Virus record (IMG/VR): IMGVR_UViG_3300009081_000016
Coordinates: 1-55,868 of that record
Origin: a virus
Strand: one strand, 5' to 3'
DNA length: 55,868 bases
In this document: one piece after another, positions 1 through 7,390 of the stretch
How the letters are laid out: every line of letters starts with the position of its first letter
How positions within the stretch are numbered: position 1 is the stretch's first letter
Program-made: the position numbers and the translations under genes
The notes under the pieces: model-generated
Told to the model about the DNA's origin: nothing
What the model saw: only the letters and a program-made list of their open reading frames with translations
Database searches by the model: none

Positions 1-123
1 ACCTCCGGAATATCCCCCCTTCTCCCGGTAAAGGGTAAAACAGGGGGTAGAAACGGTGCTCAAAACCCCTAAAATAACGTACCGCAGCGGCCCCAGAGGG
101 GGTTTTCACAGTAAAATTAGGGG
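1..123. repeat. Terminal direct repeat, left copy
   Basis: Bases 1-123 are identical to 55746-55868. A 123-base exact match at the two ends of a contig is the usual sign of a circular or circularly permuted molecule assembled with a long k-mer, so the true unit is about 55,745 bp. It could also be a genuine short terminal repeat of the virion DNA; the sequence alone does not separate these. Confidence 0.9.
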
Positions 124-226
124 AAGGGTGGGGGTTACTTTGGGTAAGTTGCTCTAAAGAGGGAAAATACAGTAAGTTAGGTGGGAAAAAGGCCCCTCTA
201 AGGCTAACCGTAATAAGAACAGTAAG
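124..226. other. Intergenic region with repeated acagtaagttag motif
   Basis: No gene is seen from 1 to 226. With 55507-55745 this makes one non-coding stretch of about 465 unique bases when the ends are joined. It is rich in G and C runs. The 12-mer acagtaagttag occurs at 169-180 and 219-230, with a related gggtaagttg near 142-151. Similar TAAGTTA and AAAACCCC pieces recur in the other large intergenic region near 21.7-22.0 kb. It lies downstream of the last gene of the leftward unit and upstream of the first packaging gene, so terminators, a promoter, an origin or a pac site are all possible. Confidence 0.5.
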
Positions 227-835
227 TTAGCCCTGCTGACGTAAACGGGCCTTAACACGAGATTTCAGCCGGAAAAAGGAATGATAGTAGTCGTGACAAT
301 TGCTGCACACAACATATCCTGGACGACAAGAACACTCGATTCCCCATCGATGAAAGAAGGCTTCCCGATTACGTTCATCCAAATCGATGCTATCGGTAAG
401 GGGTGGCCGCACAAAAGCACCCATTTGTGGTTCGGGATGGGAAACTTGGGTTTGCGGTTCTTTCAGGATCTTCCCTCCCAATCCGAATAGCTGCTTAAGG
501 GTTCTCGTAGCTAAAGCTATTGTCACGAAATTATTGACTGTGCTTCCTTGTATAGTAGACTGGAGTGAAATTCCAATCCCCGTCAGTTGTGCCATAAAGT
601 CGGATTCAGCGAGAGGTTCATATCGTCGGGATGTTGCGGCAGGGGAGTAAAACTTAAAATACTCCACGGACGATTCGGAAACAGGATGTCCTCGATGAGA
701 CTCAGAAGCACAGATTCGGAGTTGCGGATATTCCTTATTTCTGTCTCTTCGAAAGTGGGTACAGTAGCATCCCTCACCTGCCCAAACCCAACCCAAAGAT
801 TCAGCCAATTCGATCGCTCGTTTTGTAGTCAACAT
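227..835 (-). CDS. Hypothetical protein with C-terminal Zn-ribbon-like cysteines
   Basis: 202 residues, last gene of the leftward transcription unit. The ATG at 835 follows AAAGGA at good spacing and overlaps the end of the methyltransferase gene by 35 bases. I do not recognise a family. The C-terminal third has a C-x-C then C-x2-C cluster (CSCRPGYVVCSNC), which could bind zinc. The middle holds a short hydrophobic stretch (FVTIALATRTLKQLFGLGGK). Bases 506-532 inside it are an exact copy of 27 bases in the neighbouring methyltransferase gene, read in another frame. Real gene likely because of its start site and tight packing; function unknown. Confidence 0.65.
   Translation of the reverse strand: MLTTKRAIELAESLGWVWAGEGCYCTHFRRDRNKEYPQLRICASESHRGHPVSESSVEYFKFYSPAATSRRYEPLAESDFMAQLTGIGISLQSTIQGSTVNNFVTIALATRTLKQLFGLGGKILKEPQTQVSHPEPQMGAFVRPPLTDSIDLDERNREAFFHRWGIECSCRPGYVVCSNCHDYYHSFFRLKSRVKARLRQQG
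506..532. repeat. 27-bp exact direct repeat, copy 1
   Basis: Identical to 1121-1147, starting cgtagctaaagc. Copy 1 lies in the 227-835 gene and copy 2 in the methyltransferase gene. The two copies are translated in different frames, so this is DNA identity and not a protein motif. Confidence 0.9.
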
Positions 836-1475
836 TGGTGATTCCTTTAAGTGAAATAAACATCACCCAAAATCGTGTCTGGAGTATATTCTCCGAACGG
901 ACGGCGTGGTTTGATACGCAAAGAAAACCTCTTCCCCCCGTTACTCCTCCAAAGTGCAAGTAAACCATTTCCGGAGTCCATTGCTTGTAATGAGCGGGAG
1001 ATCCGAATTCATCGCAGTTCACTTCAAAGTACAATCGGCCACCAGGAATGAGAACACGGGATATTTCCGCAATCATCTTCTCGGGATTCGGTGTGTGATC
1101 GATAACGTTGATACATGCTACGTAGCTAAAGCTATTGTCACGAAATTCTTGCATATCCTCCCCGTCTCCCGTAAAGGTGCTGTGGAAATAAGGGAGGAGC
1201 TCGGGAAACAAGCATTTGTAGTCAGCAGCCAGGGGGTCTATGGAGATGATGCGCAAGTTAATTCGCAGTGCATTTTGCTGCTCCCTTGAGAATTCGAAGG
1301 GCGAAACCAAACCACATCCAATCTCCAATCCATGCCCCTGTTCGAATGAAAGAGAAGGAAATCGGGCAAAGAATTCGTGTAAATCTGCTCTTCGCATTTC
1401 CAAAAATCTTTCCTGACCTATCTGAGTATAGAGCTCCCGCCAGAAATTCAATTCAGCACTTTGCTGAGCGGTCAT
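801..1475 (-). CDS. SAM-dependent methyltransferase, class I (type 11)
   Basis: 224 residues. The SAM-binding glycine loop is GLEIGCGL at about residues 49-56, followed by an acidic strand end (IISIDPLA) and the motif-IV-like strand FSYVACINVIDHTPNP. The following helix and strand (MIAEISRVLIPGGRLYFEV) are typical of methyltransferase_11/UbiE-like enzymes. The substrate cannot be read from sequence; no DNA-methylase catalytic motif (DPPY, PCQ) is present, so a small molecule, glycan or protein is more likely than DNA. The ATG at 1475 overlaps the upstream stop (ATGA), with AGGGAG in front. It is near the radical-SAM and glycosyltransferase genes at 3.8-6.6 kb and could act in the same pathway (inference). 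Confidence 0.8.
   Translation of the reverse strand: MTAQQSAELNFWRELYTQIGQERFLEMRRADLHEFFARFPSLSFEQGHGLEIGCGLVSPFEFSREQQNALRINLRIISIDPLAADYKCLFPELLPYFHSTFTGDGEDMQEFRDNSFSYVACINVIDHTPNPEKMIAEISRVLIPGGRLYFEVNCDEFGSPAHYKQWTPEMVYLHFGGVTGGRGFLCVSNHAVRSENILQTRFWVMFISLKGITNVDYKTSDRIG
1121..1147. repeat. 27-bp exact direct repeat, copy 2
   Basis: Second copy of the 506-532 repeat, here encoding part of the methyltransferase core (RDNSFSYVA). The flanking bases differ at once on both sides, so it is a discrete short duplication or recombination patch. Confidence 0.9.
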
Positions 1476-1777
1476 GGTATGTTAACTCCCTGAGGTTTGT
1501 TAGTGTGGATACACGAAATGAATTTGGCCCGTCTTTCTTCTTTTAGGCGAACGACACCCCCTTCTTTGGCATAGGAAGCACGATATATACGTGCAACATC
1601 CCTTGTATCGTATGATACGCACACAACTTCGTCGTATAGAAATTCTCTTCGAAAATAAACAGCGTCCGCCAGAGAACGAAAGAGATGTACGCATCTCTTT
1701 TCGAACGGTCTCACCCAACCATCGGCTTTTATGACCTCAAGATTCTTAGTGGCATGGTATCCGATTCGGGTGGCCAT
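1472..1777 (-). CDS. Small ADP-ribosyltransferase-fold-like protein
   Basis: 101 residues from the ATG at 1777, which overlaps the upstream stop as TAATG. Seen: an early H-x-T motif (GYHATKNLEVIKADGW), then VHLFRSLADA, then a VVCVSYDTRDVARIYRA strand-turn. That order (H-x-T, a helix with 'I..GW', 'vhLf.sl.dA') resembles the minimal ART/Tpt1/DarT-like fold found in many phage and toxin proteins. The similarity is motif-level only. An alternative start at 1789 adds four residues. If it is an ART, its target could be a host protein or nucleic acid. Could equally be an unrelated small protein. Confidence 0.6.
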   Translation of the reverse strand: MATRIGYHATKNLEVIKADGWVRPFEKRCVHLFRSLADAVYFRREFLYDEVVCVSYDTRDVARIYRASYAKEGGVVRLKEERRAKFISCIHTNKPQGVNIP

Positions 1778-2370
1778 TATTCTATCCATCCCATTTTGCG
1801 GCGGATTGCCTGAATACAATTGAAACGACCGTTACGGGGTTCTTCGTCTCGTGTCCAATCTACGCAGAGCGATTCGGCAAACTCATAGAGCGCTTCGTTA
1901 GTACGCAGGGTGCTGGCACAAGCAAACAGAAAACCAATTTCGCTTTCGGTTTTGGCCTTGGATCGAAATTCCTCTTCGGGAGTTTTGAAGGTGGGGAATT
2001 CGACCAGCAGGTAATAAGTAACCAAAATGAATGCACCCTCGTGGCTGATAACCGGAACCGTTCTTACGCCTTGCGCATCGGGAGCGATACCGGAAAGAAA
2101 CTCGTTTACTTCGTCGGTGCTGATTAAGCGAAGGGACTCATCCGAAGGATGCTTCCGTCTTGTAAAATTCAAAAGCGCTGTCTTGTAGACCCGCCGAAGA
2201 ACGGTAAGACGGTCGTTGGATGTCTCGGGTGGCGTTCCGTAAAATCGGGAGATGGAACAGTTGGGTCCGTATGTCTGACGTGCTTGCACCAAGGCATGGG
2301 TTGGATCCGTTCCCTCTACCCAGCCAATCTGAAAGCCATCCTGAACAACTTTATAAGTCTGTTTCGACAT
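1777..2370 (-). CDS. Hypothetical protein
   Basis: 197 residues starting MSKQTYKVVQDGF. The ATG at 2370 is preceded by AGGAGAG, a strong ribosome site, so I prefer it to the longer open frame reaching 2493. The N-terminal 40 residues (a KVVQDGFQIGWVEG hairpin, then THALVQARQTYGPN) look like a small alpha/beta module. The rest is mostly helical with a hydrophobic stretch (EGAFILVTYYLLVEFPTF). No family recognised. It is coupled to the ART-like gene downstream (TAATG) and overlaps the Mor-like gene upstream by 20 bases. Confidence 0.65.
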   Translation of the reverse strand: MSKQTYKVVQDGFQIGWVEGTDPTHALVQARQTYGPNCSISRFYGTPPETSNDRLTVLRRVYKTALLNFTRRKHPSDESLRLISTDEVNEFLSGIAPDAQGVRTVPVISHEGAFILVTYYLLVEFPTFKTPEEEFRSKAKTESEIGFLFACASTLRTNEALYEFAESLCVDWTRDEEPRNGRFNCIQAIRRKMGWIE

Positions 2371-2557
2371 CGTTCTCTCCTCGTTTTTCTTTTGAGATGA
2401 CGCGATTGAATTCGGCCCAACGTGGAACGTAGAAATTGGTTCCTCCAAACAGTTCGATGAAGCGTTTTGTATTGTCCTTCCCAAAAGCTTCATAGTATAG
2501 AAATATGAGGGTGTCGGAGAACTCTTCCTTAATTACCTCTTCCCATTTCGTTGGCAA
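2351..2557 (-). CDS. Small Mor-like protein (possible transcription regulator)
   Basis: 68 residues with a TTG start at 2557, preceded by GAGGA at good spacing. It overlaps the end of the sigma-like gene. The segment FIELFGGTNFYVPRWAEFNR resembles the 'GG..iYiP' turn of the Mor/C activator dimerisation domain of Mu-like phages. The DNA-binding half of Mor is missing at this length, so it may be a truncated or dimerisation-only form. Placed next to a sigma-like protein, a role in late-gene control is conceivable. Weak assignment; the ribosome site supports it as real. Confidence 0.45.
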   Translation of the reverse strand: MPTKWEEVIKEEFSDTLIFLYYEAFGKDNTKRFIELFGGTNFYVPRWAEFNRVISKEKRGENDVETDL

Positions 2558-3227
2558 GTTCGATCCTCAGTTTTACGAGAACGTACTGATAGAGATTTAT
2601 AGCTTCGTCCCGTGTTTTGTTTCTAAAGAACGTCCTACGCAGGATTCTTATGACTTCCTTGCGGGTGCTCCCCACAAGTACAAATGTAGAAACCCAACGA
2701 CACAGAGCAGGATTCATTTTCCAAGAAATCTGAACAACGTTGTTGGCCACAAAGTCTTCGGTGAAATAAGGATTGAAAAACGGATCAGGCGTAATCTCGA
2801 AGGCTTCATTATCCTCTACGAGTCGTTGGTGGTGATATCGAGGAAACCCAATACGAAGTGCTTTCCAATAACCCAACATACGCAACCAAGGAACTATACG
2901 CCCACGGAACGGTTGGAATTTCATCAACTGACCTTCCAAAAAATACAGCAGAAGGTCATGAAGAACATCCTCAAAAGCATCCTCGATACCCATTTCCTGA
3001 ACTGCAAGAGCAACCATGTTCCGGATCGCCCGAGATATCCCTTGGACCAAAACCCCCGTAGATACCCCCGTTCGTTGGTAGCGGATTACCTCCTCGTACA
3101 GCCACTCCTCAAATTCGGCAGGTTCAAGCGTTTCAGGAACTGGGAGGTGTTTCCTCCGCAAACGCAGCATCTTCCTCGTTGGAAACGCTTGTTCGTCTTT
3201 GTTGTTTCCTCGGAGATTACGAGGCAT
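2529..3227 (-). CDS. Sigma-70-region-2-like protein
   Basis: 232 residues. Residues about 80-125 (DAFEDVLHDLLLYFLE ... FRGRIVPWLRMLGYWKALR) resemble sigma region 2, in which an acidic D-x2-Q-like helix and an aromatic W/R-rich helix contact the core polymerase and the -10 element. A region-4-like helix-turn-helix may follow (GSTRKEVIRILRRTFF, about 190-205). The ATG at 3227 has AAGGAA upstream; a later ATG at 3170 has poor spacing. It overlaps the Zn-ribbon gene by 142 bases in another frame. The phage has no RNA polymerase of its own, so redirecting host polymerase with its own sigma-like proteins is sensible (inference). Confidence 0.55.
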   Translation of the reverse strand: MPRNLRGNNKDEQAFPTRKMLRLRRKHLPVPETLEPAEFEEWLYEEVIRYQRTGVSTGVLVQGISRAIRNMVALAVQEMGIEDAFEDVLHDLLLYFLEGQLMKFQPFRGRIVPWLRMLGYWKALRIGFPRYHHQRLVEDNEAFEITPDPFFNPYFTEDFVANNVVQISWKMNPALCRWVSTFVLVGSTRKEVIRILRRTFFRNKTRDEAINLYQYVLVKLRIELANEMGRGN

Positions 3228-3280
3228 TCTGTTTTCCTTCTGCAGCGACGACAGAACATGGTTCTGTATTTAGTGTTCAT
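3086..3280 (-). CDS. Small zinc-ribbon protein (DUF5679-like)
   Basis: 64 residues. It has C-x2-C (FCRRCRRKTEC) and a second knuckle (RGRCCVCGG), giving a four-cysteine zinc ribbon. The layout, short knuckle, about 20 residues, 'G-x-C-x2-CG', matches small DUF5679-type ribbons common in phages. The gene begins two bases after the 70-residue gene ends. The last 142 bases overlap the start of the sigma-like gene in a different frame. Nucleic-acid binding is the default guess. Confidence 0.6.
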   Translation of the reverse strand: MNTKYRTMFCRRCRRKTECLVISEETTKTNKRFQRGRCCVCGGNTSQFLKRLNLPNLRSGCTRR

Positions 3281-3282
3281 AC

Positions 3283-3495
3283 TTATTTGGTGGGCTTGAA
3301 GAACTTTTCAATCAACGAAAGGAAAGAAACATTCGATGCCATTCTTTTCATAGCACGAACCTTAACCGCTGCTGCTCGAATGTCCTGCTTCACCAGATAA
3401 AGACGGTGATTCTGGCGTCTCTCGATGTTCTCCTCCCCCCGCTTCTTCGAGAGACGGTTGTGCCGTCGGCGTTGTTCCGGAGACTGTTTCTTCAT
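3283..3495 (-). CDS. Small highly basic protein
   Basis: 70 residues, rich in Arg and Lys (EQRRRHNRLSKKRGEENIERR). It has a strong ribosome site, TTAGGAGAG, seven bases before the ATG at 3495. That site is the main reason to accept it despite a 134-base overlap with the C-terminal coding part of the 3362-3817 gene. Composition suggests RNA or DNA binding. No family recognised. Confidence 0.6.
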   Translation of the reverse strand: MKKQSPEQRRRHNRLSKKRGEENIERRQNHRLYLVKQDIRAAAVKVRAMKRMASNVSFLSLIEKFFKPTK

Positions 3496-3817
3496 TCTTC
3501 TCTCCTAAGGATTTGTGGATTCTGCTAACCATACCCAAACACACAGCCCGATATTCGACAGCTAACGTAGCCATCCTTTTAAGGTCTTCGAGGTTATTTC
3601 GGGCCTCCCCTATAACTCCCCCTTCCATCAATTGTGGTGTCCGCTGAGGAGTTGGAGGGTTTAGGGCGATCTCGATTTCTGACAGGAAACGCACGAAGGG
3701 AATCTCAGAAAAGGTTTTTCCTGTTGCGACGAGGAGTCCCTGTATCAAAGTAAACTCCTCGTCGGTTAGACGTCGGCCAATGGGGCGAGGGTGAAAGGGG
3801 GTAATTATCTTAGTCAT
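3362..3817 (-). CDS. Hypothetical protein with disordered tail
   Basis: 151 residues. The ATG at 3817 is preceded by TTGGAG and overlaps the radical-SAM stop by eight bases; a TTG at 3829 would add four residues. The N-terminal 110 residues are helical (DEEFTLIQGLLVATG, NNLEDLKRMATLAVEYRAV). The last 40 are Ser/Pro/Gly/Glu rich and probably disordered; this tail is the part that overlaps the basic 70-residue gene. Function unknown. Confidence 0.6.
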   Translation of the reverse strand: MTKIITPFHPRPIGRRLTDEEFTLIQGLLVATGKTFSEIPFVRFLSEIEIALNPPTPQRTPQLMEGGVIGEARNNLEDLKRMATLAVEYRAVCLGMVSRIHKSLGEKNEETVSGTTPTAQPSLEEAGGGEHRETPESPSLSGEAGHSSSSG

Positions 3818-4730
3818 GAGTTTCTCCAAACGGATTGCGAACTAAGCCAACATACGCTCCTCCGGAGTAAGAGCACGCGGCGCAGGGGGAAATCTTAGAT
3901 CGTTCTTTCCGGTACAGAGTTTTCAAGATCGATAGATGGGTTTTCGAATACCAAATTTCCCGGAGACTGTACTCTTCCTCTGTTCCCAGAACGTTCTGTT
4001 CGCGCCAGTCCATACAGCAGATAAGGAATTTACCGGAATAGGTAATGGTGCATTCACGAAAAGGCCGAGTACACATCTTAGCCAACGGCGTAGTTGGTTG
4101 GGGATGACCCAATTCCCGGAGAACAATATTAGATACGTTTCCGGCGTAATTGTGAATTGTACGGGAGCGTCCTGCCTTTACCTTCAAAATGTCAGGAACC
4201 AAATTCAGAACCCGAAGCTTTTCGCCTTTTGGGTATCTCCTATAGGCACTGAATTCCCGGAAGTCGGAAATGGTTATGGTATTCAGTGGGTGGGAGAAGG
4301 AAAGAAGTTCCACCATTCGGTTGTAGGTGTTCCCGTAGCAATCGATGTTCAGAATGTTTATCCCCGATTCGATGATCTGAGTTATGAACGCAGGTTGGGA
4401 ACGAATGGTATCCCCGTTGGTAAACAGGGACATCTGAACAAGGGGGAGAACCTCCCGGAAAGTCTTAATCGCATCCAATAAATGAGGATGCATAAGCGGC
4501 TCCCCTCGCATGGCGAACTCTATTCGTCCTCGTTCATTCAGAACCCGAATCTGATGGGCCATTCGATAAGCCAATTCGAGACTCATGTTCCATTGGGGGG
4601 TAGAAGCAGGTTCGTATGCGGAGGGACAAAATCGGCAACCCCGATCACACCCTCGATGTAGTTCAATCTTGAACGTCGTTGGCCGCGCAATGAGGTTTTC
4701 ATACCGACGTGAAATGGATGACGGTGGCAA
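3810..4730 (-). CDS. Radical SAM protein with SPASM/twitch-type C terminus (1)
   Basis: 306 residues. The [4Fe-4S]-SAM motif C-x3-C-x2-C is at about 29-36 (CDRGCRFC), within HRGCDRGCRFCP. The typical barrel strands follow, including FAMRGEPLMHP and SLFTNGDTI. A C-terminal auxiliary-cluster region has cysteines at MCTRPFREC, GKFLICCMDW and ISPCAACSYSG, the pattern of SPASM/twitch enzymes that modify peptides, sugars or cofactors. The start is TTG at 4730, with AGGAG only three bases away, so it may be weakly translated. A second enzyme of this type is at 51710-52495. A glycosyltransferase lies two genes upstream. The substrate is unknown; sugar or modified-base chemistry are both possible. Confidence 0.85.
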   Translation of the reverse strand: MPPSSISRRYENLIARPTTFKIELHRGCDRGCRFCPSAYEPASTPQWNMSLELAYRMAHQIRVLNERGRIEFAMRGEPLMHPHLLDAIKTFREVLPLVQMSLFTNGDTIRSQPAFITQIIESGINILNIDCYGNTYNRMVELLSFSHPLNTITISDFREFSAYRRYPKGEKLRVLNLVPDILKVKAGRSRTIHNYAGNVSNIVLRELGHPQPTTPLAKMCTRPFRECTITYSGKFLICCMDWREQNVLGTEEEYSLREIWYSKTHLSILKTLYRKERSKISPCAACSYSGGAYVGLVRNPFGETHD

Positions 4731-4736
4731 ATTCTC

Positions 4737-5177
4737 CTACCTTTCGTCGTTGGGAGACTGAACATCCTCACCGCTATATCCGTTGTCTATGGGTTCGTGT
4801 TTTGGATCTTCTGCCCCTTTGGTGGCTTTATCCTCTGCGCATTTTGCGGTGTGGGTGGTGTAGGAACCGTCGTCATATCCTACCATAACAAAAATCTCCA
4901 CATCCATCTTCGTTTTCAGGTAAGATATGCAGACGTCCCATATCCCATCTACCGGAAGTAGGAGAGGTTCATCCATACTGCGTGACACCGTACGTCCCAC
5001 GACCCGGTCGTCCACAACTACTTCGATTAGGACAATCTGCGGGACAGAGGTCGGGTCACGCGGATTCAGGTCTGCCTTCAATGGAACGGTTAGTTTATCA
5101 GAAAAGTTCGACGGATCACTCAGCTGTCGGAACACTTCATTCGGATCCGTTAGGTGTCTCACCATTGTGGTCTTCAT
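4737..5177 (-). CDS. Hypothetical beta-rich protein
   Basis: 146 residues from the ATG at 5177 (AAGG eight bases before); an ATG at 5165 is also possible. The centre is beta-rich (VPQIVLIEVVVDDRVVGRTV, IWDVCISYLKTKMDVEIFVMVGYDD). The tail is acidic and probably flexible. No family recognised. The start overlaps the end of the Zn-ribbon gene by 41 bases, and the gene ends six bases before the radical-SAM start. Confidence 0.6.
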   Translation of the reverse strand: MKTTMVRHLTDPNEVFRQLSDPSNFSDKLTVPLKADLNPRDPTSVPQIVLIEVVVDDRVVGRTVSRSMDEPLLLPVDGIWDVCISYLKTKMDVEIFVMVGYDDGSYTTHTAKCAEDKATKGAEDPKHEPIDNGYSGEDVQSPNDER

Positions 5178-5622
5178 TGTTTGGGCCTTTCGTTTCGTTT
5201 GATTCTCGGATTTGTATTCTACCGCTACGAACTCCAAATAGATTGTCGAAGGGGGAAGGAAATGTATTTTCCCAGGGGGAAGGTGGGATCTTCGTTATGT
5301 AGTTGCACCAGAAAACGTTATCCGTGCGTAGGTGGTTAAGAAAGTCCGTTGCAGGTTGCCGATCCAAAATTTCTTTGTAGGTATACCCCTTTAGGAAGGG
5401 GCATTTCGGATCTTTACACTGGAAAAAGTATTGCCCGTTTCGGTAGTTGTGGTTTCGAGTAGGAAAGTAGGTCGGCAATTGCGTTAGGCCCTTCTTTCCG
5501 CATTCCGGACACCGTAACGTCCCTGTGCCAATCAAGGCTCCCTGTAAGCGTTCCCTTTCCTTCTTTGCCAGCATGGGGTGGGTAAAAAAATCAATAAGAG
5601 CAGACAAAATAGAGCGCTTCAT
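5137..5622 (-). CDS. Zinc-ribbon protein
   Basis: 161 residues. Two zinc knuckles are visible: LRCPECGKKG (about 37-46) and FFQCKDPKCPF (about 67-77), which together make a four-cysteine ribbon. The C terminus is polar and probably unstructured. GGAG precedes the ATG at 5622, and the gap to the glycosyltransferase stop is four bases. Function unknown; nucleic-acid or protein binding is likely. Confidence 0.65.
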   Translation of the reverse strand: MKRSILSALIDFFTHPMLAKKERERLQGALIGTGTLRCPECGKKGLTQLPTYFPTRNHNYRNGQYFFQCKDPKCPFLKGYTYKEILDRQPATDFLNHLRTDNVFWCNYITKIPPSPWENTFPSPFDNLFGVRSGRIQIRESNETKGPNNEDHNGETPNGSE

Positions 5623-5626
5623 AATG

Positions 5627-6565
5627 CTACTCCAACCGCAATTTAGGTTCCTTAGGAACTTCTCCTGCTTTTATTAGGGCAGGATAAAGTGACAACAAGG
5701 GAGTGTATTTGGAGGAATAGGGTGTAGATACCAAGGGAGAATACCGAGCAAACAAATTTACGAAAGCGGCCTCCGAACGTTCCCGATACCCAGTAGAGCC
5801 CAATGAACTAAGCTTTTCTCCGATGACAGGCCACTCTACGTAGCACCCGCTATTACACAACAACTCCAACCCTCGAAGTTGCGCGCGCAAGCACCAGTCT
5901 ACATCCTGTATAGGTTTTCTGTTTCTCAAGAAGGGACCGATCTCCCGAAAAAGACTGTTATTGAGTATGAAGAAATTAGATAAGAGAACTGTCCTTCGAA
6001 TATACCGACGCCAGTCGTCAAGAGGATTGTATCCCTTCTCCATTAACTGAGATACTTCTAACGAAGTCTGAGTTCCGGTTATTTTGCATATTGTTCGAAA
6101 GAACTTGTGTCGCTGTACAAACTTGATACCGGCAACATGATCATTCTTGTCCATCAGGTGCAACATGAATAACAAATGTTCATAAAGCGGAGGGTTCATT
6201 TGAAGAGCGCCATCCCGATCCCGCATTCGAATATCATCGTCTGCGTGAAGCGTATATTTAAATCCAAACTTGTCCGAAATCCAAGCGGCGATGTTTCGGG
6301 CAGCAGATATCCCTATCGCCTTCTCGTAGTCTACATACGCAAAGATATTGAGATTTCTGCTCTCATCAAATAGATCCCCCTGTCCAACAAGACAAACGGG
6401 AAGTGTGGGCATCGTACGACTGCAGTCACGCAAAAAGCCTTCGATCCTGCGTGGCCGATTATAGCAAATAACTCCAATCATGCAGGACTGATCGGTTCTT
6501 AGCCGTTCGTTTATAAGAACTCTGCGAGGAGAGATGCCTTCGGACAAAGAAGTTGGAATTTTCAT
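5627..6565 (-). CDS. Glycosyltransferase, GT-A fold (family 2-like)
   Basis: 312 residues. Seen: an N-terminal strand MIGVICYNRPRRIEGFL typical of nucleotide-sugar binding, then an ARNIAAW helix, then the metal/UDP-binding DADDDIRM (DXD). Further on is QDVDWCLRA, the ED-like acceptor-side motif of GT2 enzymes. It is translationally coupled to the RusA gene (ATGA). The acceptor is unknown; with the radical-SAM and methyltransferase genes nearby it may decorate a modified base, a virion protein or a host glycan. Confidence 0.75.
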   Translation of the reverse strand: MKIPTSLSEGISPRRVLINERLRTDQSCMIGVICYNRPRRIEGFLRDCSRTMPTLPVCLVGQGDLFDESRNLNIFAYVDYEKAIGISAARNIAAWISDKFGFKYTLHADDDIRMRDRDGALQMNPPLYEHLLFMLHLMDKNDHVAGIKFVQRHKFFRTICKITGTQTSLEVSQLMEKGYNPLDDWRRYIRRTVLLSNFFILNNSLFREIGPFLRNRKPIQDVDWCLRAQLRGLELLCNSGCYVEWPVIGEKLSSLGSTGYRERSEAAFVNLFARYSPLVSTPYSSKYTPLLSLYPALIKAGEVPKEPKLRLE

Positions 6566-6996
6566 TTCTGTTGCTCTATAAATCTTTTGGCCATCGAAAT
6601 AAATTGCCTAAAGTCTTCGGATGTTGGGGGACTCCAAATCTCCAACTCCACCCACTCGTATTCCTTACCGGGAGCCTTTATCTTGATCTGCTGAGGAACG
6701 GGGACACTAACGTATTTAGGTTTGTCCCCCGCGATTATTCCGCTTTCAACCAGCGCATCGTTGATCACCTTAACGTAGGAACCGTATACGTTATCAATGT
6801 CTAACTGATTTCTACGATAAAGCGTATACCGCAAAATGGCAAAGGAAAATAGCGGAGGTCGTCCAACGCGTATTCTTCGGCGAAGAAAGCCTTCAATCTT
6901 CCTTCGTGCTGACAATTTCAGACCAAAATGACCGCCGATTAGACGATTCAGTGGGGGCAGATCTTCCTGAATGATTATCTTCACGTAACGAAACAT
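6562..6996 (-). CDS. RusA-like Holliday junction resolvase
   Basis: 144 residues, close to the usual RusA size of about 120. The start (PPLNRLIGGHFGLKLSARRK) matches the RusA opening. The metal-binding core is RNQLDIDNVYGSYVKVINDAL, followed by IIAGDKPKYV, which supplies the conserved Asp set of RusA enzymes. It would resolve branched DNA from recombination and replication before packaging. The start overlaps the end of the preceding gene by 104 bases, which is long, but the conserved N terminus supports this start. Confidence 0.8.
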   Translation of the reverse strand: MFRYVKIIIQEDLPPLNRLIGGHFGLKLSARRKIEGFLRRRIRVGRPPLFSFAILRYTLYRRNQLDIDNVYGSYVKVINDALVESGIIAGDKPKYVSVPVPQQIKIKAPGKEYEWVELEIWSPPTSEDFRQFISMAKRFIEQQK

Positions 6997-7390
6997 TAAC
7001 CGTTTCCCGTTCTATTAGTTTCAGCCCATCGACAAGAAGACCATCCCGAACTAAAGATTGAATGATCGTTCTATTCGGAGTTACGGACAAGATCTCGGGT
7101 ATGTCCTTCTCTTGAGCAAACTGGATCAGCGAAGTAAGATCGTACTCCCAAGAAGGAGTTGTCCGAATGGACACCGTTCCTCGAGTGGTTTTTACCGAGC
7201 GGCGGTCATCCTCTCGAAGGAGGGTTTGCAAAGACTCCCGTAGATAAGCCAGTTGCCATTCTACCTTTCGGGTTTCCCGAGAAATGAATTCTCGTGTTTC
7301 CCGAGAATACTGAACCAACTCCGCCTTCCGAACGTTGATCTGACGAATCTCATCGAGGATGTCGTCTACGGTGGACAGACTTATGGCCAT
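6893..7390 (-). CDS. Gp157/Gam-like coiled-coil protein
   Basis: 165 residues from the ATG at 7390. The N-terminal half is a long helix (DDILDEIRQINVRKAELVQY ... KVEWQLAYLRESLQTLL). Then come a beta pair with TTRGTVSIRTTPSW and the segment PNRTIIQSLVRDGLLVDGLK followed by a final strand. This order is that of the Siphovirus Gp157/Gam-type host-nuclease-inhibitor or recombination-accessory family. Sitting between the flap nuclease and RusA, a recombination role fits. Family link is by pattern only. Confidence 0.55.
   Translation of the reverse strand: MAISLSTVDDILDEIRQINVRKAELVQYSRETREFISRETRKVEWQLAYLRESLQTLLREDDRRSVKTTRGTVSIRTTPSWEYDLTSLIQFAQEKDIPEILSVTPNRTIIQSLVRDGLLVDGLKLIERETVNVSLREDNHSGRSAPTESSNRRSFWSEIVSTKED

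Noticed and set aside
801-1475. DNA methyltransferase
   Set aside because: The SAM fold is clear but no DPPY/NPPY or PCQ catalytic motif is present.
2505-3299. 264-residue open frame on the plus strand
   Set aside because: It is antisense to three minus-strand genes with ribosome sites and zinc or sigma motifs, and shows no domain or ribosome site of its own.
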